Assembly: GCA_021014945.1 (NCBI GenBank)
Contig: MU266460.1
Location: 1 to 64,000, forward strand
Reading direction: 5' to 3'
Length of the DNA stretch: 64,000 nt
Source of the DNA: Leucogyrophana mollusca
Lineage: Eukaryota > Basidiomycota > Agaricomycetes > Boletales
The notes under the pieces: generated by a model
What the model saw: only the letters and a program-made list of their open reading frames with translations
Databases searched by the model: none
What the model was told of the DNA's origin: nothing
Position numbers and translations under genes: made by a program
Shown here: one piece after another, positions 1 to 10,260 of the stretch
Position numbering within the stretch: position 1 is the stretch's first letter
Layout of the letters: each line of letters starts with the position of its first letter

Positions 1-752
1 ATTCCTCTCCGTCACCCGCATTGGTTTGGAGTAGCTTCTTTAAACCAGTCAGGTTGTTAACCCGAAGCTCCTCAACTGGTCCTGCCCGAAACCCATTTTC
101 AAAATTCTCGAATTTGAAGGCATGATCGGCGCTTCCTATCCTCGCAACCAGCTTTTGGTCATAGGCAGTGAAAGTGGTGACGGTGCGATTATCAGACGAT
201 ACTGTGATCAAGATCTTGTCGGAGCCGATCATTATGGTGCCACAGCGATCACTTGTGGGTCCCAAAACGCATACACAAAAGCGGGTGCGTGCTTCACGTG
301 ATACATAGAGCCAGGTGTCGCTTGGTGGAGTAGTGGTGGGACAGTACCAGTACTCGCTGGGGTTGGCTTTGGAGCGTATCAAGAAACTGCCAGTGAACGT
401 AAGCTTCATCAGCCAGTGGCAGTTATCTATTGGGCCTGGCTCACGAATTCCCGCTAACGTGGTCTGTAATGTCTTGTGATGGGATGATACTCGTTACCCC
501 ACCATCCCTGTCGTTGAGGAGAGTGAAGAACACTTTGTTCAAGAACCCTGGGGCAACGTCTTGGGTAGTAATGGACTGGCATATGTCCAGGTCATCGCTG
601 ACTCGGTTGTGAGTGTATAACTGAGGAGTGATGCGCTTGATGCTGCTCGAAAACCAGGTGTTACTGGACTCGGACACAGCACGCCACCACTCATCGGCGA
701 CTGCACGACTAGCAAAAACGATCAAGTACCGCCAGGTGACATCGTCATTAGC
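1..752 (-). CDS. Unknown protein, 3' part, runs off left edge
   Basis: I do not recognise the family. Two exons read cleanly on the minus strand: 752-503 and 426-1 (still open at the edge), joined by a phase-1 intron 502-427 with GT..AG ends. The first exon contains WRYLIVFASRAVADEWW and ends at NDRDG; the second continues DNCHWLMKLTFTGSFLIRS and holds several Trp and Cys residues. The start lies upstream of 752 behind an AG acceptor and was not found. The donor (GTGGGG) is weak, so the exact splice could shift. A diverged copy of this exon junction lies at 3964-4430, where the reading frame is broken, so the gene belongs to a small local family. No signal peptide or membrane segment is visible in the part present. 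Confidence 0.5.
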
Positions 753-910
753 CTATCAGAAACTTTAGGTCGTCAATATAGAGGGGGAGAGCGATGGTAG
801 ACACACATTTTTAGCGTAGGCATAGAATAAGCCATGATTACGGTCGTAGATGGGAGTCGCTTTGACTGATGGCAGGTTGAGTGGCGCCCAATAAGCAGTA
901 GAGAAGTTTT

Positions 911-1749
911 TTATGTACGATTTCGATACGCACCATGCCTATTTCTGGAGCTAATAGCCCACGTCGTCCTTGTTCCTGTCGTTATCGATCTTCTAACATG
1001 ATCCCAGTCGAAGGTCGCGATTGAGAAAGCTCCACCCGTCATAGAGCTCGTGTCCACTTCTCGCCGAACTACGGATCTGGGGTACAGATACTTTTGAAGC
1101 GTGATGGTGCCGATCTTCATCTTTAGAGCACCAGACGATGTGTGCACGTTCAGAATTTCCCGCATCACCTCGGTCATAATGAGACGAATGTTGGTGCGCA
1201 ACGCGCCTGGCAAGGAGTAAATTGCAAGCGCTCGGTGGCTTGTCGCTTTCCTGTTCAGGGCTTGGGTGATAAACCAGCTGAGTAGGGATATCTGAGGCAG
1301 AGCGCTCATGATTACCATATTCGACATACGATGATCATGTAAACTCTGGCTATTTCTGCGTCAGATTTTGGACGGGTCAGAGATCTGTGAAGCGACGAAT
1401 TGCGCGCAAGACAGTGGAGCTGAGAGAAGCATTGAATGTGGGATTTATCCTGCAAGAAACCGAGGTTGCTACTTACGAGACTTGAAATGGGAACTAAAGC
1501 ATCTAGTATTGCTTGGGGAGCGTGTATGGGAGACGTTCCACCAATTCCTGCAGAAGTATCCGAGCGGAATGATATAGGCGCAGGAACGCCACTCGGATTG
1601 GGATATAAGAGGTATGGTCGGCTTGGACACCAATACTCGTACGCAGATGCACGTCGTTTCCATCCCAAGAAGCCTAGGTACTTCAGTAGGAAATCGTTGT
1701 TTGACTTTGTTATAATCAGAGGATACAGCATAACAGTATCAAACAACAC
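911..1749 (-). other. Coding-like stretch, unknown, possibly upstream exons of the left-edge gene
   Basis: Two open stretches on the minus strand (1749-1312 and 1327-911) overlap in different frames. The lower one reads like protein, for example RALAIYSLPGALRTNIRLIM and ALKMKIGTITLQKYLYP. I could not join them with a convincing intron, nor connect them to the exon starting at 752. They may be upstream exons of the left-edge gene or the remains of a neighbour. No family recognised. Confidence 0.2.
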
Positions 1750-1936
1750 ACCACTGACTCGGCTACCTACATGTCGCTGTAGTCACATTTCAAATTTCAC
1801 CATTGAACTTCTTGTTAACTATCTGAGAGCATACATATGTACACGTAATTTTCAAACACCCAGTCGTATATTCCTACAACAGATTTTCTTGGCATCATTC
1901 TTATCCACTGACCCTTCAGCCTCGCGACTTTCATGA

Positions 1937-2721
1937 TTAACGGGGAAAGGGCTCCTTGGTGATACCCAAGTCCCTAAGGCATCCATCCCGGAGGTCGTAT
2001 ACCAGCCCATGAACCCACACTGGGCTTCCGCCCAAGGCCTTGTGTACATTTTCCACTTGCACCCTCACGTTCTCTTCGACGAGTATCTCGACAGCTTTGT
2101 CATTATCGGGCGGGAGATCGAGCTCGCCAGCAAGCCTCGTCAGCGGCGCGAGCCACCGATCGAGAGCAGTCACCGTTGGCGGGTCTTGGCCTAACGCAGC
2201 GCACTGCACAGCGTGCTGGGCTGCTCCGCAGATGGAGTGGCCCACAACAACAACTGCGACACATATGAGTTCACTTGTTGTAATATGAGACAAATTCTAA
2301 GTACCGTGCTGTACACCAATGTTTTCCGAGACGGCAAAGGCGAGTGCCGAGTGTGCGTTGTCATCGTTTTCAAGGAGTTGACTAGTGGGCTGTCAGAGCA
2401 CGCGCACGAAGGGCTGCGAGGTAGAACCCACTTCGCGATGTTTCTATGAACGAATATATCACCCGGCGCTGAATCAGTGATGACCGATTCTGGAACTCTG
2501 GAATCTGCACAGCCTATCCAAAGGATCTATATGGTGTGTTTACAGGGTAGAAGGACAGGGTCGATAGATTCAGCAGCATCGCACATGGTAAGCTGCCGAC
2601 GTACCTTGGGTGCCTGTGGTGTTCCAGCAGACTTGAGGAAAAAATCGGGGCAATATCTCCTGATGCGTTCGGACCAGTGCGAATTTGCAACGAGCAGCTG
2701 CGATATGTCGGGGTGCTGCAT
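1937..2721 (-). CDS. Beta-class carbonic anhydrase
   Basis: Catalyses reversible hydration of CO2 to bicarbonate; it has no targeting signal and is probably cytosolic. Four exons on the minus strand, 2721-2605, 2526-2432, 2381-2305 and 2253-1937, sum to 606 nt (201 aa), the usual size for fungal beta-CAs. Residues 44-48 read CADSR, giving the first zinc Cys and the Asp/Arg dyad. The third exon joins the fourth at [11 protein letters not shown], giving the His and second Cys zinc ligands, so all active-site residues are present. The C-terminus [16 protein letters not shown] is typical of the family. All three introns (78, 50 and 51 nt) have GT..AG ends. The start was chosen because [10 protein letters not shown] opens the N-terminal helix at the usual distance from the CxDSR motif. 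Fungal CAs feed bicarbonate to carboxylases and CO2 sensing (family knowledge). Confidence 0.93.
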
Positions 2722-2849
2722 GATAGAAGCTGGTGGGGTCTTTTTCGGCTAAGAAAGTTATCCATAGGTCAGTCTTCTTATACTTCTGAACATAGTGAGA
2801 AGCCGAAAGGAGGTCGAGCAATTGACTATCCGAGCCAGGCTTCGAGGGA

Positions 2850-3706
2850 TCAAATCTGGGCGTCTGTCTGCTGGCGCCTGTTAATTCGGGTTGGGTGCTT
2901 GCCACACCCACTCATTATGTGCATGCTGCCCTTCAGCGCCGGCCAGGAAAGAATGGCTACGTACTGATTGGCGTCATTGTGTAAAGTTTTGAATTTAGCG
3001 GCTGCCGTTTTTGACTTGCTGCCGTCGAGCGTAGTGTGGTCGTCGTTGACAGTTTGGGCACCAGCGAAGCCTTTACGGTGTAAAGTTTGTTTGCATTTTT
3101 CTAGAAGATCGTTTGTATCGCGGAATTGCAGAAGGTTTGTTCGGATGCCCTCTTTGCCACAGGACACGTTTGACCCCTATTTCTGCTCGAGTTCCGTCAT
3201 TGGACGGTAGGAGCGAGGACCCGTCGAGGCTGGACGAAAGGCGGGCATCGCAGATCATCACGAAAGTACTAGACGCAGGTGGCAATAATGACACCGATCG
3301 CACCATCGTCTGACGGGCCACACCGTGACCTTGATATCGGAACTCAAGTTCCCTTCATGTCAGTGTTCCAAAACCCTCCAGTCGAGAGCAGAGTTGCCCG
3401 GGGTTCCGGTAGGCATCACGCGAGGACCACCTGTTTCCCGATCTTTATTAGAACTTCAGAAGCGAATTTGAGGCTTACTTTGGGTGCCATGAGGAAGTCG
3501 AGATAAAAACATTTTAAGGCGTCAGACCCTGGTTTGTCGGCATGCATGTAGGATGGGTCCTCCCAAACAAAGACGGATCGTTCGACCTTTGTGAGCGTTG
3601 CGCAGTCTGCTGGGCCACCTAAGTCCCTAAACGGTGAAAAAGGGGGAAGCAGAAGTATGGGATAATGCACCCTCATACATAAATGCCGATACAGCCCACT
3701 ACGCAA
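2850..3706 (-). other. Coding-like remnants upstream of carbonic anhydrase
   Basis: Several minus-strand stretches have protein-like composition but switch frame: 3706-3490 (ending FYLDFLMAPK before a possible GTAAGC donor), 3321-3073, and 3167-2850 (with TNDLLEKCKQTLHRK). I found no start, no chain of phase-consistent introns and no known domain. It may be a decayed gene or a gene with several small exons that I could not assemble. The 130 bases between 2722 and 2850 should contain the promoter of the carbonic anhydrase gene. Confidence 0.2.
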
Positions 3707-3963
3707 GGTCCATTGCCTCTACCGCCATCACGTCATGAGTTCTCGTTGTTTCTGTTTCAGCTCCAGCGGGCTTGGGGAGCCCTGTTCATCGCCCCAAGTC
3801 CGACTTGCGCACAGAAAATCGTCGGACGATAAGTGCTGCGGCTGCTCTGGGTGTCTTTTTCATGGCCAGGTGCTGACCCCAAAATTGCTGCCGTATTTCT
3901 CGTCAACAATGTTGCTCACCGATTCATATCGATTGAACTAGGAGACTGAGTGTAGCTCCTTCG

Positions 3964-4430
3964 CAGTACGGGAAATGTTGTATGAACCCACCTTCAAGTT
4001 CTTCTGATCAGCCAGCGGCAGCTTCATCTTTAAAATTACCGCTGGCATGACATGATCTGCAATATGTTGCAATGGGATGTACTCTACCATCCCTGTCGTT
4101 ATGGAGAGTGAGGAGCACTTTGTTCAAGAACACTGGGGCAATGCCTCGGGTAGGATGGGACAGGGAGAGCATTGGTGGGCATATATTTCATAACACGCCG
4201 ATCGGCGATGCTGCCGTCTTTCAAACTTCGTTATTATTACCGAAGATATACAAAAGGTGCACATACAGATGTCATCCACGGTAAGTCAGTACCAAACATA
4301 TATGCCACCTTGTCCAGCCACGTGTCGAAGCCGTCATGGATTTCTGTGCGTTTGTCGAGCTGTATGATCAAGTCTTCGAGCACGGGTGAAGCGAGGAAGG
4401 TGTTATCCACTCGATGGAAATGAAGAAATC
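3964..4430 (-). pseudogene. Broken copy of the left-edge unknown gene
   Basis: Bases 4074-4145 match 480-560 closely, including the stretch encoding FLNKVxxTLxNDRDG, and the similarity continues across the intron into the second exon near 4016-4030 (CTGCCxCTGGCTGAT). In this copy the second exon hits stop codons within about ten codons of the acceptor in the frame used by the edge gene. Upstream sequence (4430-4290) still reads as protein, for example LEDLIIQLDKRTEIHDGFD. I read it as a degraded paralogue rather than a working gene. Confidence 0.5.
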
Positions 4431-4440
4431 GTCAAGGCAT

Positions 4441-5322
4441 GCTGAACCATTTCCGCCCCGGTTAGCGCAGAATAAGCCAGAATAAGCCGTTTGTCCCTTG
4501 TCCCGCAACTCAGTGATGGCGACGAAACTTGGCCTTTGTCCGTGTCCCGGACATCAAACGACAAATCAAGTACTTGATGTTGTCCCAGGTTTCATCCAAA
4601 ATTGGTAATTTCGGATACCGAAATGATGGAGCTGAATCCAGCTGCTCTCTCTCAGACAGTCACTACGGTAGCGGCTTGCAGTCCACCGTCAGTCTTCGCT
4701 TTTTCGCCTCCCTCGCGCACGCCGGCCTCCTCAATCCCCTCACCATCGCGTTCGTATTCGCGTTCGGTGCGGTACGTCCGTGCCTCGTCCGCCACTTTTT
4801 GCTGACCAATCAGACGACCTCCGCCGTGTTCAGTTCTGGCGGCTGTCCCATAGGCGCCTCGTCATCGAGCGCCCTACCAAGGCGCCGTTTCGCTTCGGCT
4901 GGTTCATCGGGCGGAGGTGAGCCTCCCCCATCCATTATTTTGCCTTTCAATTCCCTTCCCCACCCGCCTTATCCCATTTCGAACGCGACTGTTGCAGTAG
5001 TGTGGAAACGTAGAAGGTCGACCCAACGAGGCTGTGCCTGTTGGAGGCGCGTCGAGCAGTATGAGGTCGGCGAAACTCCCGCTTTCTTCATTCTGTGCTG
5101 GACTGCGTTGCGTTCGTCTGGTGCTCACGCACATCTTAATGTTTGTCCTATGCTATTTCAAAACCTCTCCGCCACGTGCGTACGTTAGGATTGCTTAGGT
5201 CGCATCCATCAAATCTGTCATCCAGGCGCTGGATGATAGGTTTTGGGCTGCCGTCTCAGCTCTCCGTAGTTTCTGGTCAACCCGCCACGCAGCTGTGACC
5301 GGAAACCAACAGGGCGCTCGCC
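4441..5322. other. No supported gene
   Basis: An open frame of 219 codons spans 4529-5188 on the plus strand, but it is Ser/Arg/Pro-rich, resembles no family I know, and a second plus frame through 4602-4805 looks equally coding-like. No promoter or splice signals stood out. I see nothing I can support here. Confidence 0.3.
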
Positions 5323-5590
5323 AGAACCAAGTTATTTTATGAGTCTAGTTCTGGCGGATCGTTCTGTGAGAGACGCGAATTGACCGTTTGAGTAGCACTT
5401 ACACATACTTGGGTTAATGCCGATTTCATGCTCAGTGCATGTCTTGTTGGCTTTTTAGTTTCTGAATCAGCGGCATAGGATGACACATCGTAGGGGGGAT
5501 TCGCTTGGAGAGAGCTACGGTCCGATTACAGTCTTGAGGGGGAAGTATAGAAGGAAGTGGCCACAGTGGTAAGGACCGTGTACCAAGCAA
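5323..5590 (+). pseudogene. Truncated 3' end of a cytochrome b5 gene (copy of 33118-33370)
   Basis: From AACCAAGTTATTTT onward this segment aligns with the last bases of exon 2, intron 2, all of exon 3 and the 3' flank of the cytochrome b5 gene at 32455-33269. The final exon still reads LTHTWVNADFMLSACLVGFL and keeps its stop. The rest of the gene, including the heme-binding HPGG exon, is absent: the sequence left of 5323 is unrelated. The intron donor has changed from GTGAGT to ATGAGT. Similarity ends near 5590. This is a fragment moved or copied from the intact gene (or from a common parent) and cannot make a protein by itself. Confidence 0.8.
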
Positions 5591-5816
5591 CGAATCGCTT
5601 CTGTGGGTGGAGGGCCGGTACAATACTTATATAACCAGGTGAACAGGGTGCTACATAACTCCTGTTCAATGATGAGTACAGCCATCTGGCTGGGCCTCGA
5701 TGATTACGATAACTTTTGTTGCAGCAACAAGCGCCCAAAAACCTAGGCTCGAGCCTCAAGGCCACCCGAAATCCGAAAACTCCACGCCATGTACTTCTCC
5801 GACCTTCTCTGCCGGA

Positions 5817-5824
5817 TATATAAG
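5817..5824 (+). promoter_or_regulatory. Possible TATA box of the first F-box gene
   Basis: TATATAAG lies about 310 bases upstream of the start at 6135. That distance is long, and an AG directly before the ATG (TTCGTAG) suggests a 5' leader intron that would bring the transcription start close to this element. Confidence 0.3.
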
Positions 5825-6134
5825 TGGACAAAATAATCAAAACGCTTCTCAAAGGTTAAGCATCAGGATCTTGGGGCGGTAAGTTGTCCTCTGAGGCGAA
5901 TCTTTGAGAATGTGTTTAGCTTCTTACCACTGCTGGTTCCCACAGGCAAATTGTTATTCACTGGAACGGAGGTCGCTCATCCCCAGAAACGATAACGATC
6001 TTGTTCCGCCTTCGACCGTCGAAGATCCCCACCCCTTAACCAAGTTCCATATCCTATCAGGGGATTTAATCTGTATCTGGTCAGCACAAATCCACTAACC
6101 TCCCTCAACACGACTACTGATCCAATGTTCGTAG

Positions 6135-7520
6135 ATGGAGAACCTTGATTATCAGATACATTCTTCACGGACCGACTCGTCCACCCGTTTCAACGATCTT
6201 CTGGATTTGTTCCCCATGGAACTCGTCATCAGAATCTTCGCAACCTACGTCGCACCAAGGACCAGAGAGGCCCATCGCCCCCCTGAAACCGACCCCAAAG
6301 CTCCAGTAACGCTTTGTGGGGTCTCAAAGCGATGGAAAGACCTGGTTTATTCATTACCCGAATTCTGGACCGTCATTGGGTTTGACGCTACAGTGGGTGC
6401 GGCACCATGGGTCAGCGATTTGAACTTCTGGTTGACTCGTTCAGCGTCTCACCTTCTGACGGTGGATGTATCGGTGGGGGATCGCCCCGACGTAGTCGCG
6501 CTGGATGCTTTGTTCGCACACAGCGCTCGCTTCAGAAGCTTAACCCTGACCGCAACGTCGTTTTCCTGGTGGAAAGATATCAAAGGTGGACCATTTCCTA
6601 AGCTGCAGCGTTTATTTACCCAACGTCACCCACGTGTACGTGGCCCATCTGAATCGTTCTTGCCCCTGTTATATTCTCATGGACTCATCACGTACCGTCA
6701 CCCCACCACGGGTGTCGATGCCCTCCTACCCTTGTACGGACATCGGATGCGACGCCTCATGTTCGAAGGGACATACCCACCGCCCTCAGGAATCTTCCCG
6801 GTATTACTTGCGTGCCCACTGCTTGAAGAGTTGGACTTGACAGTCACCAAATCTACGGAGTCCGCAACGGGTCTCCCTTCATTTCCAGCTCCCGTTCTTC
6901 TCACGGAACTGGCTGTTTTGGCGGTCCGTTCATCGGCTGGCAGCGCCCGTTTTTTCCAACACCTTGAAACACCAGGCTTGCAAATCCTTGTCCTTTCGGG
7001 AACACAGGACTCACCGTCATTAGACGGTTTGGAGACAGGCTTTCTATTGCTGTTTCTTCGTCGTTGCGCCCGCCTCACCTGCCTAATTGTGATAGGCGAC
7101 TTTTTTCAAAAGGAAGAATCATTAGACGACGTCATATCACAGCTCCCTTCGTCGATCCGTCTCATCGATCTTCGGCTAGCCGTTACGGAGAGAACCGTTG
7201 CGCTCCTTACTATCGGCGCTACGACTCGTCCTCTCCTTCCAAATCTCAAACAGCTGGGCCTCACAATACGTGAGGGCTGTACCGATGAGAAGATCGTAAA
7301 CATGGTAGCATCGCGTCGGGCCAATGGCAACTCCCTTCCTTCGGCCATCGACTCAGATTCTGCTTCGCCCACTACGCGTAATGAAGTTGCAGTTGCACGC
7401 CTCAGCTATGTGCGCATCAGCCGCTCCCCTGCTTCGGACCCCGCAGCTATGTTGAAGTTGGATGGGATGCGCAGCGAAGGTTTGGCCTTCGGCGGGACAT
7501 TCTTTGTCCCATCGGGTTGA
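6135..7520 (+). CDS. F-box-like protein, 461 aa, first of a related pair
   Basis: A single uninterrupted frame of 462 codons. Residues about 24-75 match an F-box: LLDLFPMELVIRIFATYV, then VSKRWKDLVYSLPEFWTVI. The rest is a series of Leu-rich stretches (for example CPLLEELDLTVTK and LPNLKQLGLTIREG) typical of agaricomycete F-box/LRR-like proteins. By family knowledge such proteins act as substrate adaptors of SCF ubiquitin ligases, binding Skp1 through the F-box; the substrate cannot be told from sequence. The C-terminus (MRSEGLAFGGTFFVPSG) resembles that of the second F-box gene at 10261-11625 (LREQGLILGGDFITPT), so the two are paralogues flanking the transporter gene. No introns in the coding part. 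Confidence 0.85.
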   Translation: MENLDYQIHSSRTDSSTRFNDLLDLFPMELVIRIFATYVAPRTREAHRPPETDPKAPVTLCGVSKRWKDLVYSLPEFWTVIGFDATVGAAPWVSDLNFWLTRSASHLLTVDVSVGDRPDVVALDALFAHSARFRSLTLTATSFSWWKDIKGGPFPKLQRLFTQRHPRVRGPSESFLPLLYSHGLITYRHPTTGVDALLPLYGHRMRRLMFEGTYPPPSGIFPVLLACPLLEELDLTVTKSTESATGLPSFPAPVLLTELAVLAVRSSAGSARFFQHLETPGLQILVLSGTQDSPSLDGLETGFLLLFLRRCARLTCLIVIGDFFQKEESLDDVISQLPSSIRLIDLRLAVTERTVALLTIGATTRPLLPNLKQLGLTIREGCTDEKIVNMVASRRANGNSLPSAIDSDSASPTTRNEVAVARLSYVRISRSPASDPAAMLKLDGMRSEGLAFGGTFFVPSG

Positions 7521-7887
7521 TTGCCCTGTCGCCCCCGCCATTAACCTGAATTCCCGATTCGAGCTCGTTTGATCGTGTTGACAACATACTACATAGACAT
7601 GTTGCAAGGAAGCTGTGTACAGGTAAACAATGCATAAATACGTGTTATCGACAAAGAATATTTAGCTTTTCTTACAGTGCTAGATTTTTGTAGATTGCCA
7701 TATGTTGATAGAGCATGCTTGAACCGTCCGTGCTGCAGAACATGAGCTTGACTAACTCCTTCTGAGGCACACTCTACTTTGTGAACGTTTCTGTTGTTGT
7801 CGGGGATGCTAACCCGGGGCTCCGAAGCTTACATGGTGAACTAACTTCTCGGTACGATGCGATGCGAAGAAAAGAGTCAGTCCGGGC

Positions 7888-9507
7888 TCATGCGAACGCA
7901 AAGAACTGCTTGCTCGTCAAGTGCCGAACACCGAGCACAAAGCTCGCGCTCCCCAGGGACATCGAGCCCGCGTAGTACATCGCTGGGCGAAATGCAGCGC
8001 GTCCCGCCTCGCTGCCACCGTACCGCTCCAGGATATAGCCCGCCACCGGTGCGCCCTACACATATCACATCAGATATACTTCGATTTGAGCGCTTCTTTT
8101 AAGCTCGGGGAGCGCTCACCATGATATAACCCACCGCCCATGACGACACGACCATCGCGAATGCAATGCTTATCCTCGGGCCATACACGTGCCCCACGAC
8201 ACTTGGCATCGTCGAAAAGAACCCACCGTTCCCGAGCCCATTTATCACGATGAACACGATGAAGGGCGCGAGCGCCGTCGACACGGGCCAGATCGCGAGG
8301 AGGCTGAGCGCGCTGACGACGAGCGCGATCGCGAGGCTGCTGAGGGGGCCAAGGACGTCGCAGAGGGCACCAAAGCCAACACGGCCGAAGGCGGAGGAGA
8401 GGTTGAACAGGGCGAGGAGGAGGGAGCCAAGGGAAGAGGAGAGGCCGAGGGAGGAGGCGTAGAGGGGGATGAAGAAGGGCGGGACGAGGAGGGGGAAGGT
8501 AGCGATGCCTGAGCCGAAGAAGAGGAGGAGGAATTTCGGGTCTTTGAAGAGTGACCTTTTTCAGATACGTCAGAAACAGAAATACAGAGCAATCAGAACG
8601 CGTGCCAGTCAATAGAAGCCGTAGTACGGCGCGTGCGCTCCTTTAATAGCATTGCTGCGGGCATTGTGACAACAAGGGTGATGAAACCCAGGATTCTAAG
8701 AGGTAGTAAGAATCCTGCTTGGGACAGAAGCACAAGAATCCATCGTACCTGAACGTCCACTCGATCCCCACTTTGTCGAGCAGAGATTGCATAAGGACGC
8801 TCCACACGCATCCTCCGACTCCTCCGCCTGCAAAGATCAATCCATTCGCCATACCACGTCTCCGTTTAAACCACTGCGCTGGCAGCGTTCCACATGCCTA
8901 CAATATTGCATGAGAATACTTGGAAATCCTTGACACACACGCTAAGGAAAGGATAGCACACCAGGAAGCATATACTGCACCCGAATCCCATGATAATTCC
9001 GTTCGTAACGAACAACCCGCCTACGCTTCGGGCGCTCCATCCACTGAGAATCTGTCCGAAGCCGAGGAGGAAGCACCCCAGGAGTGCGGCATTGCGGGTG
9101 CCCATGAATCGTATGACATGGGTATTAACCACGGCACCAAAAGCGACAAAGGAGATCGTTGTTGATCCGATGAAGGCAAGCGTAGAATCTGGAGCTAGCT
9201 TTTGCTTCGAGAGCCCAGCTTGCATCACACCCCATGAGTATGTCAAGCCGACGAAGAACGAGCTGCGAGTTATTGGTCAAAAAAAAAGGCCACAGCCATC
9301 AGAGGGCGGATATATATACAATACGCACGTTATCAGGCTGCAAGCAGAGACGACAACCCATCCGTAGCCGCCGTCCGGTACGTCGTCCACAACGGGAACC
9401 ACGATTGTGTTTTCTGATGCTGCATCGGGTTCAGGGTTATGGGATGATACGACTGCGAGTTCTATCGGTCTTTGCTCCAAGGCGCTTGTCTTTAAGACCG
9501 TGCTCAT
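7888..9507 (-). CDS. Monocarboxylate transporter-type MFS permease, 449 aa
   Basis: Six exons on the minus strand: 9507-9329, 9262-8941, 8897-8749, 8695-8600, 8555-8120 and 8055-7888, total 1350 nt. Residues about 47-53 carry DGGYGWVVV, the signature before the first helix of the monocarboxylate transporter (MCT/Mch) branch of the major facilitator superfamily. About twelve hydrophobic segments follow, with the loop AQWFKRRRGMANG between helices 4 and 5 and a central loop ending SIDWHASLFKDPKF. It should move monocarboxylates, or in fungi riboflavin or other small acids, across a membrane; the substrate is not deducible. Introns are short (43, 44, 53, 64 and 66 nt). Two have poor donors (GTGTGT at 8940, GTTCTG at 8599), but only these keep the frame. 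It lies between two F-box genes and runs opposite to both. Confidence 0.9.
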
Positions 9508-9898
9508 ATTTTCGGTGTAGACCAGACGAAGTCGTGGTTTTTCTTGGTCGAAGAGAGGCCATGATATAGTACCCAGCGTTTGGCGCTTGCTGACACGATT
9601 GAGTCATAGCGACCGACGGCTCGCCCGAGTGCCCGAAAACGTGAGTCATCATAAGCATGGGTTGTCTGGATGCTGAACGTTTCGCTAATTCGCAGTCGCA
9701 TCCATTAATACTTGAGTCGCTGTGAACACCAAATCATTGGGTCTGTTTGGGCACGAGAAGCTTGGATATGAATCGATTACTCTTGACTTCACCTTTATCC
9801 GCTACATACCAAAACGACTCCGCGCCGTTTAGTTTTGTGGTCGAAGTCATTGTGGTGTATGCCAAGATTTACACAGGTTGGACGCTCCCCGGCGCCCA

Positions 9899-10081
9899 CT
9901 ATATATGTAAGTCGACCTCGAAGTCCACCAAGTCCAGCCAATTTGGGTCCGCGGGGAAATGTGTTATCGGTGGTTCACACACACTGACTCCCGAAACAAG
10001 CATGGCCCAGCACTTGCCGAGCTTCTGTGCCAGTTCGTATACATGCAAACCTCCAAGCTCAAAGGATACTTCCTGCATCAT
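9899..10081 (-). other. Orphan coding-like segment, 60 codons
   Basis: A minus-strand frame ending LVDFEVDLHI-stop reads like a natural protein C-terminus (for example LHVYELAQKLGKCWAML and THFPADPNWLDL). Upstream codons stay open for a short distance only and no start or exon partner was found. It may be the last exon of a lost gene, or a short gene of unknown family, squeezed between the transporter start and the second F-box gene. The overlapping plus-strand frame (9747-10151) looks less protein-like. Confidence 0.3.
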
Positions 10082-10260
10082 CTGTGATCTAACCTTGGCC
10101 TGCGAGCTGCTACCTCGTGTACCCGTAGCCCGGTCTCAGGTTTTTCTGTAAACAGCGTAGTGAGTTCCTGTTGTTCAATTGGGTTGGACGACACCGGTGC
10201 CACTGACTTACTCTCTGCTCAGCGCCCGGCACTGACGCCTGACGAGCCATTTCACTGGAC

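Noticed and set aside
4529..5188. 219-codon plus-strand frame
   Set aside because: Composition is Ser/Arg/Ala-rich without domains, and another plus frame through the same DNA looks equally good, so neither is supported as a gene.
8070..8612. 180-codon minus frame rich in Pro/Arg
   Set aside because: Wrong frame of transporter exon 5; the correct frame gives clear membrane helices.
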